64,000 bases of DNA from Pseudorhodoplanes sp049324435 (GTDB lineage: Bacteria; Pseudomonadota; Alphaproteobacteria; Rhizobiales; Xanthobacteraceae), in contig JBMOOQ010000003.1 of the NCBI GenBank assembly GCA_049324435.1, positions 1-64,000 of the forward strand, read 5' to 3'. A program made the position numbers and the translations under genes. Shown here in pieces: positions 26,532 to 35,087 of this stretch. The notes beneath the pieces are model-generated. The model ran no database searches. It was not told the DNA's origin and saw only the letters and a list, made by a program, of their open reading frames with translations. Numbering within the stretch: the first letter of the stretch is position 1; every line of letters starts with the position of its first letter.

Positions 26532-26610
26532 AATACTTAGCCAATCTGGAAAGTTTTTTCTTGACCGGCGCCGAAGGTTCCGGCAATACTTTCCAAAATG
26601 GCTAAGTATT
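26532..26610 (+). promoter_or_regulatory. Inverted-repeat operator enclosing a promoter for the ArsR gene
   Basis: Two 23-base arms, 26532-26554 and 26588-26610, are reverse complements except for two or three central bases. The outer part reads AATACTTAGCCA and its complement TGGCTAAGTATT. Between them TTGACC (26561-26566) and AATACT (26585-26590) form a sigma-70-like promoter with an 18-base spacer. The right arm covers the -10 box and the ATG at 26598. The predicted transcript would begin at or near the A of the start codon. Confidence 0.65.
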
Positions 26611-26933
26611 CAGTCAATCTCGATCTGGCCTTTGCGGCGCTCTCTGACCCGACCCGGCGGGCGATCGTCAGCCGCCTGTGCGAGGGACCGAAAACCATCA
26701 GCGAATTGTCCGAGCCATTCGAACTGGCGCTGCCATCGCTGCTCAAACATGTGCAGGTGCTGGAACAGAGCGGCCTCGTCAGCTCCGAGAAAAGCGGACG
26801 AGTACGAACCTGCAAGATCGAACCGGGCGCCCTTCATGCGGCCGAAGCCTGGATCCACCGGCACATTGCTGCGTGGGAGCAGCGGCTCGACCGCATGGAA
26901 GCCCATATCGCGCGCATGAAAAGGAAGAAGTAA
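26598..26933 (+). CDS. ArsR family transcriptional regulator
   Basis: The 111-residue protein is a compact winged helix: LAFAALSDPTRRAIVSRLCE, then ISELSEPFELALPSLLKHVQ (recognition helix) and VLEQSGLVSSEKSGRVRTC. There is no CxC metal site, so it belongs to the non-metal ArsR group that sits beside SRPBCC genes. The start codon lies inside one arm of a long inverted repeat and 8 bases after a -10 box, so the message looks leaderless and self-repression is likely. It is followed after 3 bases by the SRPBCC gene, giving a two-gene operon. Confidence 0.92.
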   Translation: MAKYSVNLDLAFAALSDPTRRAIVSRLCEGPKTISELSEPFELALPSLLKHVQVLEQSGLVSSEKSGRVRTCKIEPGALHAAEAWIHRHIAAWEQRLDRMEAHIARMKRKK

Positions 26934-26936
26934 ACG

Positions 26937-27434
26937 ATGAGTCCCCCTATCGAGAACTCCGGTTCACCCTGGCGAGACTGGCCGCTCGATCGCGAGATCG
27001 TACTGGCACGCGTCATCGACGCCCCACGGAGCCTTGTGTACGCTGCCTGGACCGACCCCGGCCAGATCCAGGAATGGTTCGGCCCGGAAGGCTGGACAAT
27101 CGAATCGAGGGAAATCGATCTGCGCCCGGGCGGGATGTGGCGCTTCGACATGGTCGCGCCTGACGGCACCCGCTACGGCAACCGGATGGTGTTTCTTCGC
27201 ATGGAGGCACCGGCGCTGATCGAAGTCGAGCACGGTTCGGATCGGGACAACGATCCCGGCCGGTTCAGGATGCTTGTCACCTTCGACGAACAGAGCAACG
27301 GCAAGACCGTCCTCACGCTGCGGCAGATGCATCCGTCAAAGGAACAGCGGAGTTCGACCATCGGCTTCGGCGCGGTCGAATATGGCGGGCAAACGCTGGA
27401 CAAGCTGGCGCGCCATGTCGCGAAGCTCGGGTAG
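26937..27434 (+). CDS. SRPBCC (AHSA1-like) domain protein
   Basis: The 165-residue protein has the START-like fold of Aha1-type SRPBCC proteins: IVLARVIDAPRSLVYAAWTD, IQEWFGPEGWTIESREIDLR, then GGMWRFDMVAPDGTRY and a terminal helix with GFGAVEYGGQTLDKLARHV. Such proteins bind small hydrophobic ligands in a deep cavity. ArsR-SRPBCC pairs are widespread, and the ligand that controls the regulator is generally unknown. It lies three bases after arsR and is surely co-transcribed. No enzyme activity can be assigned. Confidence 0.88.
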   Translation: MSPPIENSGSPWRDWPLDREIVLARVIDAPRSLVYAAWTDPGQIQEWFGPEGWTIESREIDLRPGGMWRFDMVAPDGTRYGNRMVFLRMEAPALIEVEHGSDRDNDPGRFRMLVTFDEQSNGKTVLTLRQMHPSKEQRSSTIGFGAVEYGGQTLDKLARHVAKLG

Positions 27435-27454
27435 CCGCCCCAGCCAGGCGCCGC

Positions 27455-27499
27455 AAAAAAGAAAAGCCGAACCGCCCTCGGCTGCAAGGACGGTTCGGC
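27455..27499 (-). terminator. Intrinsic terminator of the O-demethylase gene
   Basis: On the minus strand, GCCGAACCGTCC pairs with GGGCGGTTCGGC (one mismatch) and is followed by TTTTCTTTTTT. It lies 25 bases after the stop of the leftward gene ending at 27524. In the plus direction there is no T run, so it does not clearly serve the SRPBCC gene. Confidence 0.85.
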
Positions 27500-27523
27500 C
27501 AGCGGTTGGGAAATCGGCGCGCC

Positions 27524-28921
27524 TCAGCCTTCCGCCTTCTTGCGCCAGCCGCCGGGCGCATAGGCCTTGCGCACCGTCTCCACATAGGGCGAGGGGCTTA
27601 CCACCGCACGCATGGTGGTCTGCATATGCTTCTCGACCGTCGGCTTGCGCGAGCCGCCGTCCGGCTCGCCCCACAGGAAGATCACCTCGGTGCCGGGCTC
27701 GGCGTATTGCTCGTCGATCACTGCAAGTGTCAGCATCTTGCCTTCGTTGGACGAGTATCCGATCCAGGTCGACAGGCCGACAGTCTTGCCGTCGACCATC
27801 ACGCGGTCGAACGGATGCATGCAATAGACCGCCGACGGCCAGTCCATGAACTTGGCGCGGTTGTGCTTCTGGAACTGGGAGCCGAGCACGCGGGTCACGT
27901 CCTCGTTCTCAAGCGCGAGCGTGACCTTCTTGCGGTGCGGCCCCTTTGCCTTCTTCTCCAGCGCCTCGCGGCCGATAAAGTCGTGGTCGAACTTCATAAA
28001 GCCGCCATAGGCCATATCCCAAGGCGTGAAGTAATAGTCTTCGATGTTGTCGGAATCGAAACTGCCGCCGATCGAGCACGTCGCTTCGTAGCCATTGGCC
28101 GGCAACCACTGGCGATAGGCCCTGGTGCCCTCCCCGGTATAGATCGCAGGCAGCGGCGACGGAATCCAGCCGGACTCCAGCGCATTCGACGAATAGGCGC
28201 GGCCGCCGACCAGCCGCATCCCGTAATCTTCGCCGGCCTTGATCAGCGCCTGACGGACTTCTTCGCCCTCCTCCCACGGACCGAACAATTCCCAGCCGGG
28301 CTGTCCGGCCATGCCGTGACGCAATGCGCGGACCTTCCTTCCGCCGATGGTCAGCTCGGTCATGTTGAAGAATTTCAGTTCTTCCGGCTTCTTGCCGATC
28401 GCCTTTTCGATCACCTTCATGGCGTTCGGGCCCTGAACCTGGAAGCGGTAGGACTTGCGCTTGCCGTCGGTGCGCAGCGCCGAACGCTGATCGAGTTCGA
28501 CCTTCACGTCGTATTTGCCGGTCGCGGCGTGGAACATCACCCAGTTTAGCGCCGGCGCACGGCCGACGAGGTTGAATTTGTTTTCCGCAAGATAAAACAA
28601 GATGACGTCGCCGATGACGTAACCCTCAGGCGTCACCGGAACGAATTGCTTGGCCTTGTTCGGCTCGAATCCCTTGTAACTGTTCATCGACAGATACGAG
28701 AGCAGCTTCAGCGCATCCGGCCCTTCGACCGCAAGATCCGCCATGTGATAGGACTGATTGAACAGCACGCAGGTGTTCTGCCAAGCCTGCTGCTCGTCAC
28801 GCCAGTTGGTGTATTCGGCCGGCACCCCCGGATAAACGTTCGGTCCGGTCTGCTGATTGCGCAGCAACTCGACCGGATTCTTCACGCTGTTGAGCACGTC
28901 TTCCAGAGTCTTGGCAGCCAT
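27524..28921 (-). CDS. GcvT-family O-demethylase, LigM/DesA-like
   Basis: The 465-residue product matches the tetrahydrofolate-dependent aryl O-demethylases LigM and DesA in length and motif order: QTGPNVYPGVPAEYTNWRDE near residue 25, NSYKGFEPNKAKQFVPVTPE near 80, LRHGMAGQPGWELFGPW near 200, ALESGWIPSPLPAIYTGEG near 240 and IGGSFDSDNIEDYY near 275. Those enzymes move a methyl group from vanillate, 3-O-methylgallate or syringate to tetrahydrofolate. The ATG at 28921 matches the family start; an extension to 29050 is unlikely. No lignin genes are nearby, so the substrate is open; other GcvT-like demethylases are possible. Confidence 0.82.
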   Translation of the reverse strand: MAAKTLEDVLNSVKNPVELLRNQQTGPNVYPGVPAEYTNWRDEQQAWQNTCVLFNQSYHMADLAVEGPDALKLLSYLSMNSYKGFEPNKAKQFVPVTPEGYVIGDVILFYLAENKFNLVGRAPALNWVMFHAATGKYDVKVELDQRSALRTDGKRKSYRFQVQGPNAMKVIEKAIGKKPEELKFFNMTELTIGGRKVRALRHGMAGQPGWELFGPWEEGEEVRQALIKAGEDYGMRLVGGRAYSSNALESGWIPSPLPAIYTGEGTRAYRQWLPANGYEATCSIGGSFDSDNIEDYYFTPWDMAYGGFMKFDHDFIGREALEKKAKGPHRKKVTLALENEDVTRVLGSQFQKHNRAKFMDWPSAVYCMHPFDRVMVDGKTVGLSTWIGYSSNEGKMLTLAVIDEQYAEPGTEVIFLWGEPDGGSRKPTVEKHMQTTMRAVVSPSPYVETVRKAYAPGGWRKKAEG

Positions 28922-29109
28922 CGAAACAATCTCCCAGAACGCGGCTTCGCGCCGCTTCAATTTTCCGGGCCTTCCATGGTCCAAGTCGAAAGCGATTGCA
29001 ACTTTGGGCTTTTGCCCACTCGCAGCGTCGCGCACACGATCGTCGCTCAATCGCTGGGACGCGCGCGTGGGCGCTTCGTCTCTTGCGACAATTTCAGTGC
29101 TGGAATCAA

Positions 29110-29343
29110 TCAGGCTGCGAGCGGCGGCTCAGTTTCGGCCGAAACATGCGGACGGGCTTCTGCATCGGTACAGAAGAACACCATCGTCTCGAACACATAA
29201 CCGCAATCCCGGCAATTCCAGAGATGGCGGACCTGACTTTCGGTTACCGGCTCCGACCAGGCCGGGCGCTTCAACTGTGTTCCGCATTGTGCGCAGGGCA
29301 AAGCACCGAACGTGGAAAGCTGCGTGGCAATACGCGCCGACAT
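29110..29343 (-). CDS. Small zinc-ribbon protein
   Basis: The 77-residue product has two CxxC pairs, C17-C20 (LPCAQCGTQL) and C44-C47 (WNCRDCGYVF), a likely zinc ribbon. The rest is short and polar. Small proteins of this type are conserved in Bradyrhizobium relatives without known function. It stands alone upstream of the O-demethylase gene, 188 bases away, in the same direction. Nothing in the sequence tells whether it binds nucleic acid or protein. Confidence 0.75.
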   Translation of the reverse strand: MSARIATQLSTFGALPCAQCGTQLKRPAWSEPVTESQVRHLWNCRDCGYVFETMVFFCTDAEARPHVSAETEPPLAA

Positions 29344-29530
29344 GGCCTCCTCCTCATGTTCTTTTTGCTTGAATGAATTTCACTGCTAGCGGCAGCCGTT
29401 GTCAATTTTGTGAAAGTGCGCGCAGCGGCGGTTGTCTCACGCAAACGTGGTTGGCGCAGCGCACAAACAAGCGCGCAGCAGATTTCCCTCAAATTTTCTG
29501 GTTCGAATCCCGACGAGGCGGGCGCCCGTG

Positions 29531-30598
29531 CTATTGACGCTCGTCATGCGGCGCCGATGGCGGCGCAATATCGCGGCCGAGCACGCGCGCGTAAACGTTT
29601 GCAATCTTTGCCGCCTCCGCTTCGACGCTGAAATGCGATGCGACATAATCGCGCGCGCGACGCCCCATTGCTGCAGCGCGCTCGGGATCGCGCATCAGCG
29701 TTTCCAGCGCGGTGGCGAGCGCGCTTGCATCGCCCGGCGGAACCAGGAGCGCAATCTGCCCGCCGGTCACCACCGCCTCCGCCGCACCGGCACGCGCCGC
29801 GACGAGCGCGTTGCCCGACGCCATGGCTTCCAGCAGCGTCAGGCCGAACCCTTCATTGCGCGAGGTGAAGGCGTAAATGAGAATGCGCCGGAACCAGAGC
29901 GGGACTTCCTCGATCGGCCGCTCGCCCAGGAATCGCACCCGCTCGGCAAGGCCCGCTTCCGCCACCCGCTGCTTCAGGCTCGCTTCGAACGCGGCATCGT
30001 CCACCGCGCCGACCACTACGGCGCTGAAATCCGGATAGCGCGGCAGCACGCGGCATATCGCATCGATGAAGACATCGGTGCCCTTCTGATGCCGGACCCG
30101 GCCGAAACAGCCGATGGCATATTTGCCCGGCAGGCCGCTGATCTGGAATTCGGCGTCGCGGTTGGAAGGCGGATGATAGCGCGCGGTGTCCACGCCATGC
30201 AGGATCACCTCGCAGGGGACTTTCAGATAGGAGGCCGAGGCGTCGCTGGTGGCGATGACCGCATCCATGCGGGCCAGCAGCCAGCGCGTGATCCAGGTGT
30301 GGTGGCGCTGCGCGGCCGAGGTGAAGACCAGGCGGAACGGCCAGCCGAGCCATTTCAGGAGCAGGCCCAGCATCATTTCGTTGTTGCGGCGCGCGTGCCA
30401 GACAACCCGGCGCCGCCCCTTGAACGGCAGCGCGAGGACTTCGGAGAGCGTCATGATCCCGATGCCCTCCGGCGCATCCGGTCCGAACCAGCGCGCATGC
30501 GCAAGCCGCGCGATCCGTGGCGCGATCATGCGATTGGTGGCGGTGACACCGGTATAATTCCAGTGCAGGTTCGGGATGATGACGTCGAGGTCGGTCAA
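29531..30598 (-). CDS. Glycosyltransferase family 4, LPS core type
   Basis: The 355-residue protein has a GT-B fold with IGCFGRVRHQKGTDVFIDAI near residue 180 and the donor-binding SRNEGFGLTLLEAMASGNAL near residue 265 (the ExxxxxxxE pattern). The opening LDVIIPNLHWNYTGVTATNR resembles rhizobial LpcC-like mannosyltransferases, which add mannose to Kdo in the inner core. It reads divergently from galE across a 96-base gap and so belongs with the envelope genes to its right. Donor sugar is inferred from similarity of the opening only. Confidence 0.85.
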   Translation of the reverse strand: MTDLDVIIPNLHWNYTGVTATNRMIAPRIARLAHARWFGPDAPEGIGIMTLSEVLALPFKGRRRVVWHARRNNEMMLGLLLKWLGWPFRLVFTSAAQRHHTWITRWLLARMDAVIATSDASASYLKVPCEVILHGVDTARYHPPSNRDAEFQISGLPGKYAIGCFGRVRHQKGTDVFIDAICRVLPRYPDFSAVVVGAVDDAAFEASLKQRVAEAGLAERVRFLGERPIEEVPLWFRRILIYAFTSRNEGFGLTLLEAMASGNALVAARAGAAEAVVTGGQIALLVPPGDASALATALETLMRDPERAAAMGRRARDYVASHFSVEAEAAKIANVYARVLGRDIAPPSAPHDERQ

Positions 30599-30694
30599 GG
30601 CGGCGCCCGATTGCGGACAAGTGGCGCTCCTTATTACTCATTTTTCATGGCCGTCGACTATGGTGGCGCCAATCTTTTGCGGAGACCCCGGTCC

Positions 30695-31681
30695 ATGACC
30701 GTCCTCGTCACCGGCGGCGCCGGCTATATCGGCAGCCACATGGTTTACGAATTGCTCGATGCCGGCGAGGACGTGGTTGTGCTCGACAACCTGTCCACCG
30801 GCTTTCGCTGGGCGATTCCGGATCGCGTGCCGCTGTACGAGGGCGATACCGGCGACGAGGCGCTGGCGCGGCAGATCATCGCGCGGCACGGGGTGGAGGC
30901 GATCATCCATTTCGCGGCGTCGATCGTGGTGCCGGATTCGATTGCGGACCCGCTAGGCTATTACAAGAACAACACCGCCAATTCCCGCACGCTGATCGAA
31001 GCTGCCGTAAAGGGCAGCGTGAAGCATTTCATCTTCTCGTCCACCGCCGCGGTCTACGGCAATCCGAAATCGGTGCCGGTGGCGGAAGACGCCGCGCCCG
31101 ATCCGATGTCGCCCTATGGCTCCTCGAAGCTGATGACCGAGATCATCCTGCGCGATACCGGCTTCGCGCATCCGCTGAGGCATGTGATCCTGCGCTATTT
31201 CAATGTCGCGGGCGCGGACCCGCAAATGCGCACCGGGCAATCGACGCCGGCCGCGACCCACCTGATCAAGGTCGCGGTGCAGACCGCGCTCGGCATGCGC
31301 AAGAAGATGGATGTGTTCGGGACCGATTACCCGACCCCCGACGGCACCTGCATCCGCGATTATATCCACGTCACCGATCTCGTCCGCGCCCATTCCGACG
31401 CACTGCGCTATCTGCGCGCCGGCGGGGAGAGCGCGACCTTCAATTGCGGCTATGGGCACGGCTATTCGGTGCTGGAGGTGATCGAGACGGTGAAGCGCGT
31501 CTCCGGCGTCGATTTCCGGGTCGATCTCGCGGCGAGGCGGCCGGGCGATCCGGCGCAGATCGTGGCGGCCTCGGACCGGGCCCGCGGCATCCTGCGCTGG
31601 GCGCCCCGGTACGACGATCTGCCGGCGATCGTGTCAAATGCCCTGGAATGGGAACAGAAACTGCGGGCCCGAAACGGCTAG
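30695..31681 (+). CDS. galE: UDP-glucose 4-epimerase
   Basis: The 328-residue protein begins TVLVTGGAGYIGSHMVYELL, has VHFAASIVVPDSI-type residues (IIHFAASIVVPDS), the YxxxK pair in SPYGSSKLMTE and RYFNVAGADPQMRTGQ, the usual GalE features. It interconverts UDP-glucose and UDP-galactose for LPS and exopolysaccharide. The ATG at 30695 is closest to the glycine loop. A very long frame starting at 29432 is open only by chance through the opposite gene. An msbA-like gene follows 133 bases later in the same direction. Confidence 0.93.
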   Translation: MTVLVTGGAGYIGSHMVYELLDAGEDVVVLDNLSTGFRWAIPDRVPLYEGDTGDEALARQIIARHGVEAIIHFAASIVVPDSIADPLGYYKNNTANSRTLIEAAVKGSVKHFIFSSTAAVYGNPKSVPVAEDAAPDPMSPYGSSKLMTEIILRDTGFAHPLRHVILRYFNVAGADPQMRTGQSTPAATHLIKVAVQTALGMRKKMDVFGTDYPTPDGTCIRDYIHVTDLVRAHSDALRYLRAGGESATFNCGYGHGYSVLEVIETVKRVSGVDFRVDLAARRPGDPAQIVAASDRARGILRWAPRYDDLPAIVSNALEWEQKLRARNG

Positions 31682-31814
31682 AGTCCTAAATTGGAGCCCG
31701 CCGTCGCGCGGGAGAAGGATCGCGGCCGGCACCGCAAGACTTGAAATCCCGGTCCCGAGCGGGCAGGTAGCCCGCGGGCCGGCGCCATGTCCGGCCACCC
31801 AAATGTGGACCTCG

Positions 31815-33608
31815 ATGGCGCCCAACATCCTGAAAGATAACGAAAGCTCCTACAGGCTGATCCGCCGGCTGGTGACCGAGTATGGCACCAAGCACTGGAA
31901 GTCCTATGCCACAGCCTTCGTCCTGATGGCGATCTCGGCGCTGGGGACGGCGCTCATCGCCTATCTGATGGGGACGATCGTCAACAAGGCCTATGTCGAT
32001 CGCAGCTTCAACGCGATCGTGGCGATCGGCCTGATTACCATCGTGATCTTCTGCACCCGCGGCGCTGCCACCTATTTCCAGGCCGTGATCATGTCGCGAA
32101 TCGGCAACGCGATCATCGCCGAGAACCAGCGCAAGCTGTTCGACCGGCTGATGGGGCAGAATCTCGGATTCTTCGCCCAGCGCCATTCATCGGAATTCCT
32201 CCACCGGCTCGCGACCGCCTCCAACTCCGCAACGCAGGTCATGAACCTGCTGGTCACCTCGGTCGGCCGCGATCTGCTGTCGCTGATCGGTCTTGCCACG
32301 GTGATGGTGATCCAGGACCCGGTGATGTCGCTGTCGGCCGCGATCATCGCACCGCCCGCGCTCTGGATGATCCGCAAGCTGGTGCGGCGCGTGAAAGCCG
32401 TGGCCCGCGCACAATTCACCGGCGGCACCAGACTGTTCGAGACTCTGCAGGAAACCATCGCGGGCATCCGCATCGTCAAGGCCTTCACCCTCGAAGACCG
32501 GATGCGCAAGCGCTACTACGACGATGTCGCGGCGGTCGAACACGAAGCCAACAAGATGGCACGCGTGTCGAACCGTTCGAGCCCGATGATGGAGGCGCTC
32601 GCAGGCGTCGCCATCGCCATGGGCGTGATCTATGGCGGCTATCGCACCATCGAGATGAACGCCACGCCGGGCGAGTTCTTTTCCTTCATCACAGCATTTC
32701 TGCTCGCCTACGAGCCGGCCAAACGGCTGGCGCGGCTCAATCTCGAACTGAATGCCGGCCTGATCGGCGTGCGGCAGCTGTTTGAGATCATCGACGCCCC
32801 CTCCACCGAAGGCGCCGACGACGACAAACCGCGGCTCGTCATGGATAAAGGACGGGTCGAATTCAAGGACGTCTGGTTCGCCTATCGCGAGAACGAACCG
32901 GTGCTGCGCGGCCTTTCGCTCACCGCCGAAGCCGGACAGATGAGCGCGCTGGTCGGACCCTCCGGCGGCGGCAAGTCGACCATCCTCAACACCATCCTGC
33001 GCCTTTACGAACCGCAATCGGGCACCGTCGAGATCGACGGCCAGCCCATTGCTGCTGTGTCGCGGCGCTCGCTGCGACAGCAGATCGCCTATGTCGGCCA
33101 GGACGTGTTCCTGTTCCACGGCACGATCCGCGACAACATCGCCTTCGGCAAGGACGGCGCGACCGAGAACGAAATCATCGCAGCGGCCAAGGCCGCGAAT
33201 GCGCATGACTTTATCATGTCGTTCCCGCACGGTTACGACACCCATACCGGCGAACAGGGCCTGCAACTGTCCGGCGGCCAGCGCCAGCGCATCGCGGTGG
33301 CACGCGCGCTGATCCGCGACGCCAGGCTGATCCTGCTCGACGAAGCGACCGCGGCGCTGGATTCGGAATCGGAGCGGCTGGTGCAGGACGCAATCACGCA
33401 TCTGACACAGGGCCGCACCACCATCGTGATCGCGCACCGCCTGCACACGGTCGCTCATGCCGATCGCATTTTCGTCATCGAGGACGGCGTCGTCGCCGAA
33501 TCCGGTCAGCACGACGACCTGCTGCGCAAGGGCGGCCGCTATGCGTCGTTCTACCGGCTGCAGTTGCAGGCGCAGGAATTTCCGGCCGACGTTGCGGCGG
33601 CGGAATAG
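31815..33608 (+). CDS. ABC exporter, MsbA-like (permease and ATPase fused)
   Basis: The product has about 597 residues from the ATG at 31815; an ATG at 31803 would add four. Six membrane segments occupy residues about 25-310. The ATPase has the Walker A loop (LVGPSGGGKST), the signature LSGGQRQRIAVARAL, Walker B (LILLDEATAALD) and the H-loop (VIAHRLHTV). The layout is that of lipid A-core flippases. MsbA moves lipid A-core across the inner membrane, and the LPS neighbours support that job. Other lipid or peptide exporters share this architecture, so the cargo is inferred. Confidence 0.85.
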   Translation: MAPNILKDNESSYRLIRRLVTEYGTKHWKSYATAFVLMAISALGTALIAYLMGTIVNKAYVDRSFNAIVAIGLITIVIFCTRGAATYFQAVIMSRIGNAIIAENQRKLFDRLMGQNLGFFAQRHSSEFLHRLATASNSATQVMNLLVTSVGRDLLSLIGLATVMVIQDPVMSLSAAIIAPPALWMIRKLVRRVKAVARAQFTGGTRLFETLQETIAGIRIVKAFTLEDRMRKRYYDDVAAVEHEANKMARVSNRSSPMMEALAGVAIAMGVIYGGYRTIEMNATPGEFFSFITAFLLAYEPAKRLARLNLELNAGLIGVRQLFEIIDAPSTEGADDDKPRLVMDKGRVEFKDVWFAYRENEPVLRGLSLTAEAGQMSALVGPSGGGKSTILNTILRLYEPQSGTVEIDGQPIAAVSRRSLRQQIAYVGQDVFLFHGTIRDNIAFGKDGATENEIIAAAKAANAHDFIMSFPHGYDTHTGEQGLQLSGGQRQRIAVARALIRDARLILLDEATAALDSESERLVQDAITHLTQGRTTIVIAHRLHTVAHADRIFVIEDGVVAESGQHDDLLRKGGRYASFYRLQLQAQEFPADVAAAE

Positions 33609-33921
33609 ACGCTTCCGGTCCCAGGATCGCAGCCACCGGCCTGGACGCCTTGTCACCGCTACGGACCGCTGCCCGGCGGCAGCCAAGCCGCTGAAGCCCG
33701 CACAAAAAAGTGGACGCCGGGATCCCCCAATCCCGGCGTCCGCCACCCCCGCTAAAAGTCAGGCCCCCCAGCTGCGCCAGCATGCCTTTCGGCCGCGCGC
33801 GCTTTGACGCCAACGGGCGGCATGCTATGCCGTGACCCCGCCGGCGGCTATCGCAAATGCGACCTTGTGCCGCCTTTCCCGCCGATCTCCGGCTCAATGT
33901 GACAAAAAAGCATCAACGGCA
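33609..33921. other. Gap with a 12-bp stem hairpin at 33712-33741
   Basis: GGACGCCGGGAT (33712-33723) pairs perfectly with ATCCCGGCGTCC (33730-33741) around a six-base loop. The T run needed for termination lies on the minus strand (AAAAAA on the plus strand at 33703-33708), so it would stop leftward transcription although the flanking genes run rightward. The remaining bases show no gene. Confidence 0.6.
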
Positions 33922-34623
33922 ATGAGCGACCGTTACGTCATACCACCGCCCCCGCAGGCCGCCCTCGCGGTCAAGGGCTCGTCCGAAAAATTTCCGGTCC
34001 GCCGCATCTGGTGCGTCGGCCGCAACTACATCGAGCACATTCGCGAGATGGGCCAGGACGAGCGGGCACCCCCGTTCTTCTTTGCCAAGCCGGCTGACGC
34101 GATTGTACCGGACGGCAGCGTGGTGCCCTACCCGCCGCTGACCAAGGACATGCATCACGAAGTCGAACTGGTGGTGGCGCTGAAGTCCGGCGGGCTGAAT
34201 ATCAAGCCGGACAAGGCCAATGACTGCATCTGGGGCTATGGTGTGGGTATCGACCTCACCCGCCGCGACCTGCAGATCGCCTCGCGCGAGGTGAAGCGGC
34301 CGTGGGAAATCGGCAAGGCCTTCGATGCCTCCGCTCCATGCGGACCGCTGGTGCCGGCATCCGAGATCGGCCATCCGACCAAGGGGCGCATCACCCTGAA
34401 GGTCAATGGCGAGCTCAGGCAGGACGGCGATCTCAACCAGATGATCTGGAACGTCCCCGAGACGATCTGGAAGCTCTCGGAGATGGTCGAACTCGCAGCG
34501 GGCGACATCATTATGACCGGCACGCCGGCCGGCGTCGGCCAGGTCAATGTGGGCGACAAGATCGAGTGCGAGGTTGAGGGCGTTGGTTCGCTGACGGTGA
34601 CGATCGGCAAGCCGAAGGCCTGA
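33922..34623 (+). CDS. Fumarylacetoacetate hydrolase (FAH) family protein
   Basis: The 233-residue product has the FAH core: IWCVGRNYIEHIREMG near residue 30, FFFAKPADAIV, MHHEVELVVAL with metal-binding Glu residues near 80, and ITLKVNGELRQDGDLNQMI followed by GDIIMTGTPAGVGQV. Family members are metal-dependent hydrolases or decarboxylases of aromatic-degradation intermediates, for example 2-hydroxyhepta-2,4-diene-1,7-dioate isomerase, or fumarylpyruvate hydrolase, which it resembles in length. It stands alone with its own terminator. The ATG at 33922 is preferred to 33832 because it fits the family start. The exact substrate is unknown. Confidence 0.87.
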   Translation: MSDRYVIPPPPQAALAVKGSSEKFPVRRIWCVGRNYIEHIREMGQDERAPPFFFAKPADAIVPDGSVVPYPPLTKDMHHEVELVVALKSGGLNIKPDKANDCIWGYGVGIDLTRRDLQIASREVKRPWEIGKAFDASAPCGPLVPASEIGHPTKGRITLKVNGELRQDGDLNQMIWNVPETIWKLSEMVELAAGDIIMTGTPAGVGQVNVGDKIECEVEGVGSLTVTIGKPKA

Positions 34624-34640
34624 CCGCCTATCAGAATGAA

Positions 34641-34676
34641 GAGCCCTCGCGACAAGCGTCGCGAGGGCTCTTTTTT
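34641..34676 (+). terminator. Strong intrinsic terminator after the FAH-family gene
   Basis: GAGCCCTCGCGAC pairs perfectly with GTCGCGAGGGCTC around an AAGC loop, and six Ts follow directly. It lies 17 bases past the stop of the FAH-family gene. Confidence 0.95.
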
Positions 34677-34697
34677 ATGGATGCAGAATGCTCGTTT

Positions 34698-35087
34698 TCA
34701 CGTAACGCGCAGTCCGAGATGATCGACCATGGGTTCGAAATCACGGTCAGCGTGAAGCAGAACGTGGCCGTGCATGATGCAGAAAGTGCCGATGATCAGG
34801 TCGATCGTCTTTCGTATGGTTACACCGCGCTCACGGATCAAACGAAAATTGCGTGCGGCTTGAACGACCAGCTCCGTACCGAACATTGACTCGATACGAA
34901 ACTGACGCAGGTTCTGCTCGATGATGGCGGCATGGTGTTCGTTGCGCGCACCCTGCAACACTTCCAGAAGGATCAGATCGCCAACGATAATATCCTGCGG
35001 CTCATCGATAGTGCGCAGCGTACGCACTGCCGTATTGTCGACGTCACGGAGATGATCGATCCAGACCGAGCTGTCGACAACGATCGT
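34698..35087 (-). CDS. VapC-like PIN-domain toxin whose start codon position reads ACG
   Basis: Read from 35087 the frame gives 129 residues: (T)IVVDSSVWIDHLRDVDN, GDLILLEVLQGA, RKTIDLIIGTFCI and HADRDFEPM. All four acidic residues of the PIN ribonuclease site are present. PIN toxins cut tRNA or rRNA and are held in check by their antitoxin. There is no ATG, GTG or TTG in frame before the first catalytic aspartate; the codon where ATG is expected is ACG (35087-35085). The first normal start, GTG at 35027, would omit that aspartate. The gene may be silent, read from ACG or ATC, or carry a sequence error. It overlaps the antitoxin frame. Confidence 0.75.
   Translation of the reverse strand, partial: TIVVDSSVWIDHLRDVDNTAVRTLRTIDEPQDIIVGDLILLEVLQGARNEHHAAIIEQNLRQFRIESMFGTELVVQAARNFRLIRERGVTIRKTIDLIIGTFCIMHGHVLLHADRDFEPMVDHLGLRVT

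Noticed and set aside
27506..28549. Rightward frame opposite the O-demethylase
   Set aside because: No family features and antisense to a gene with many conserved motifs.
29432..31681. A 749-codon rightward open frame ending as galE
   Set aside because: Only the last 328 codons match an epimerase; the first part is antisense to the GT4 gene, whose motifs are clear.
32187..33746. 519-codon leftward frame opposite the MsbA-like gene
   Set aside because: Antisense shadow; the ABC motifs on the plus strand are decisive.
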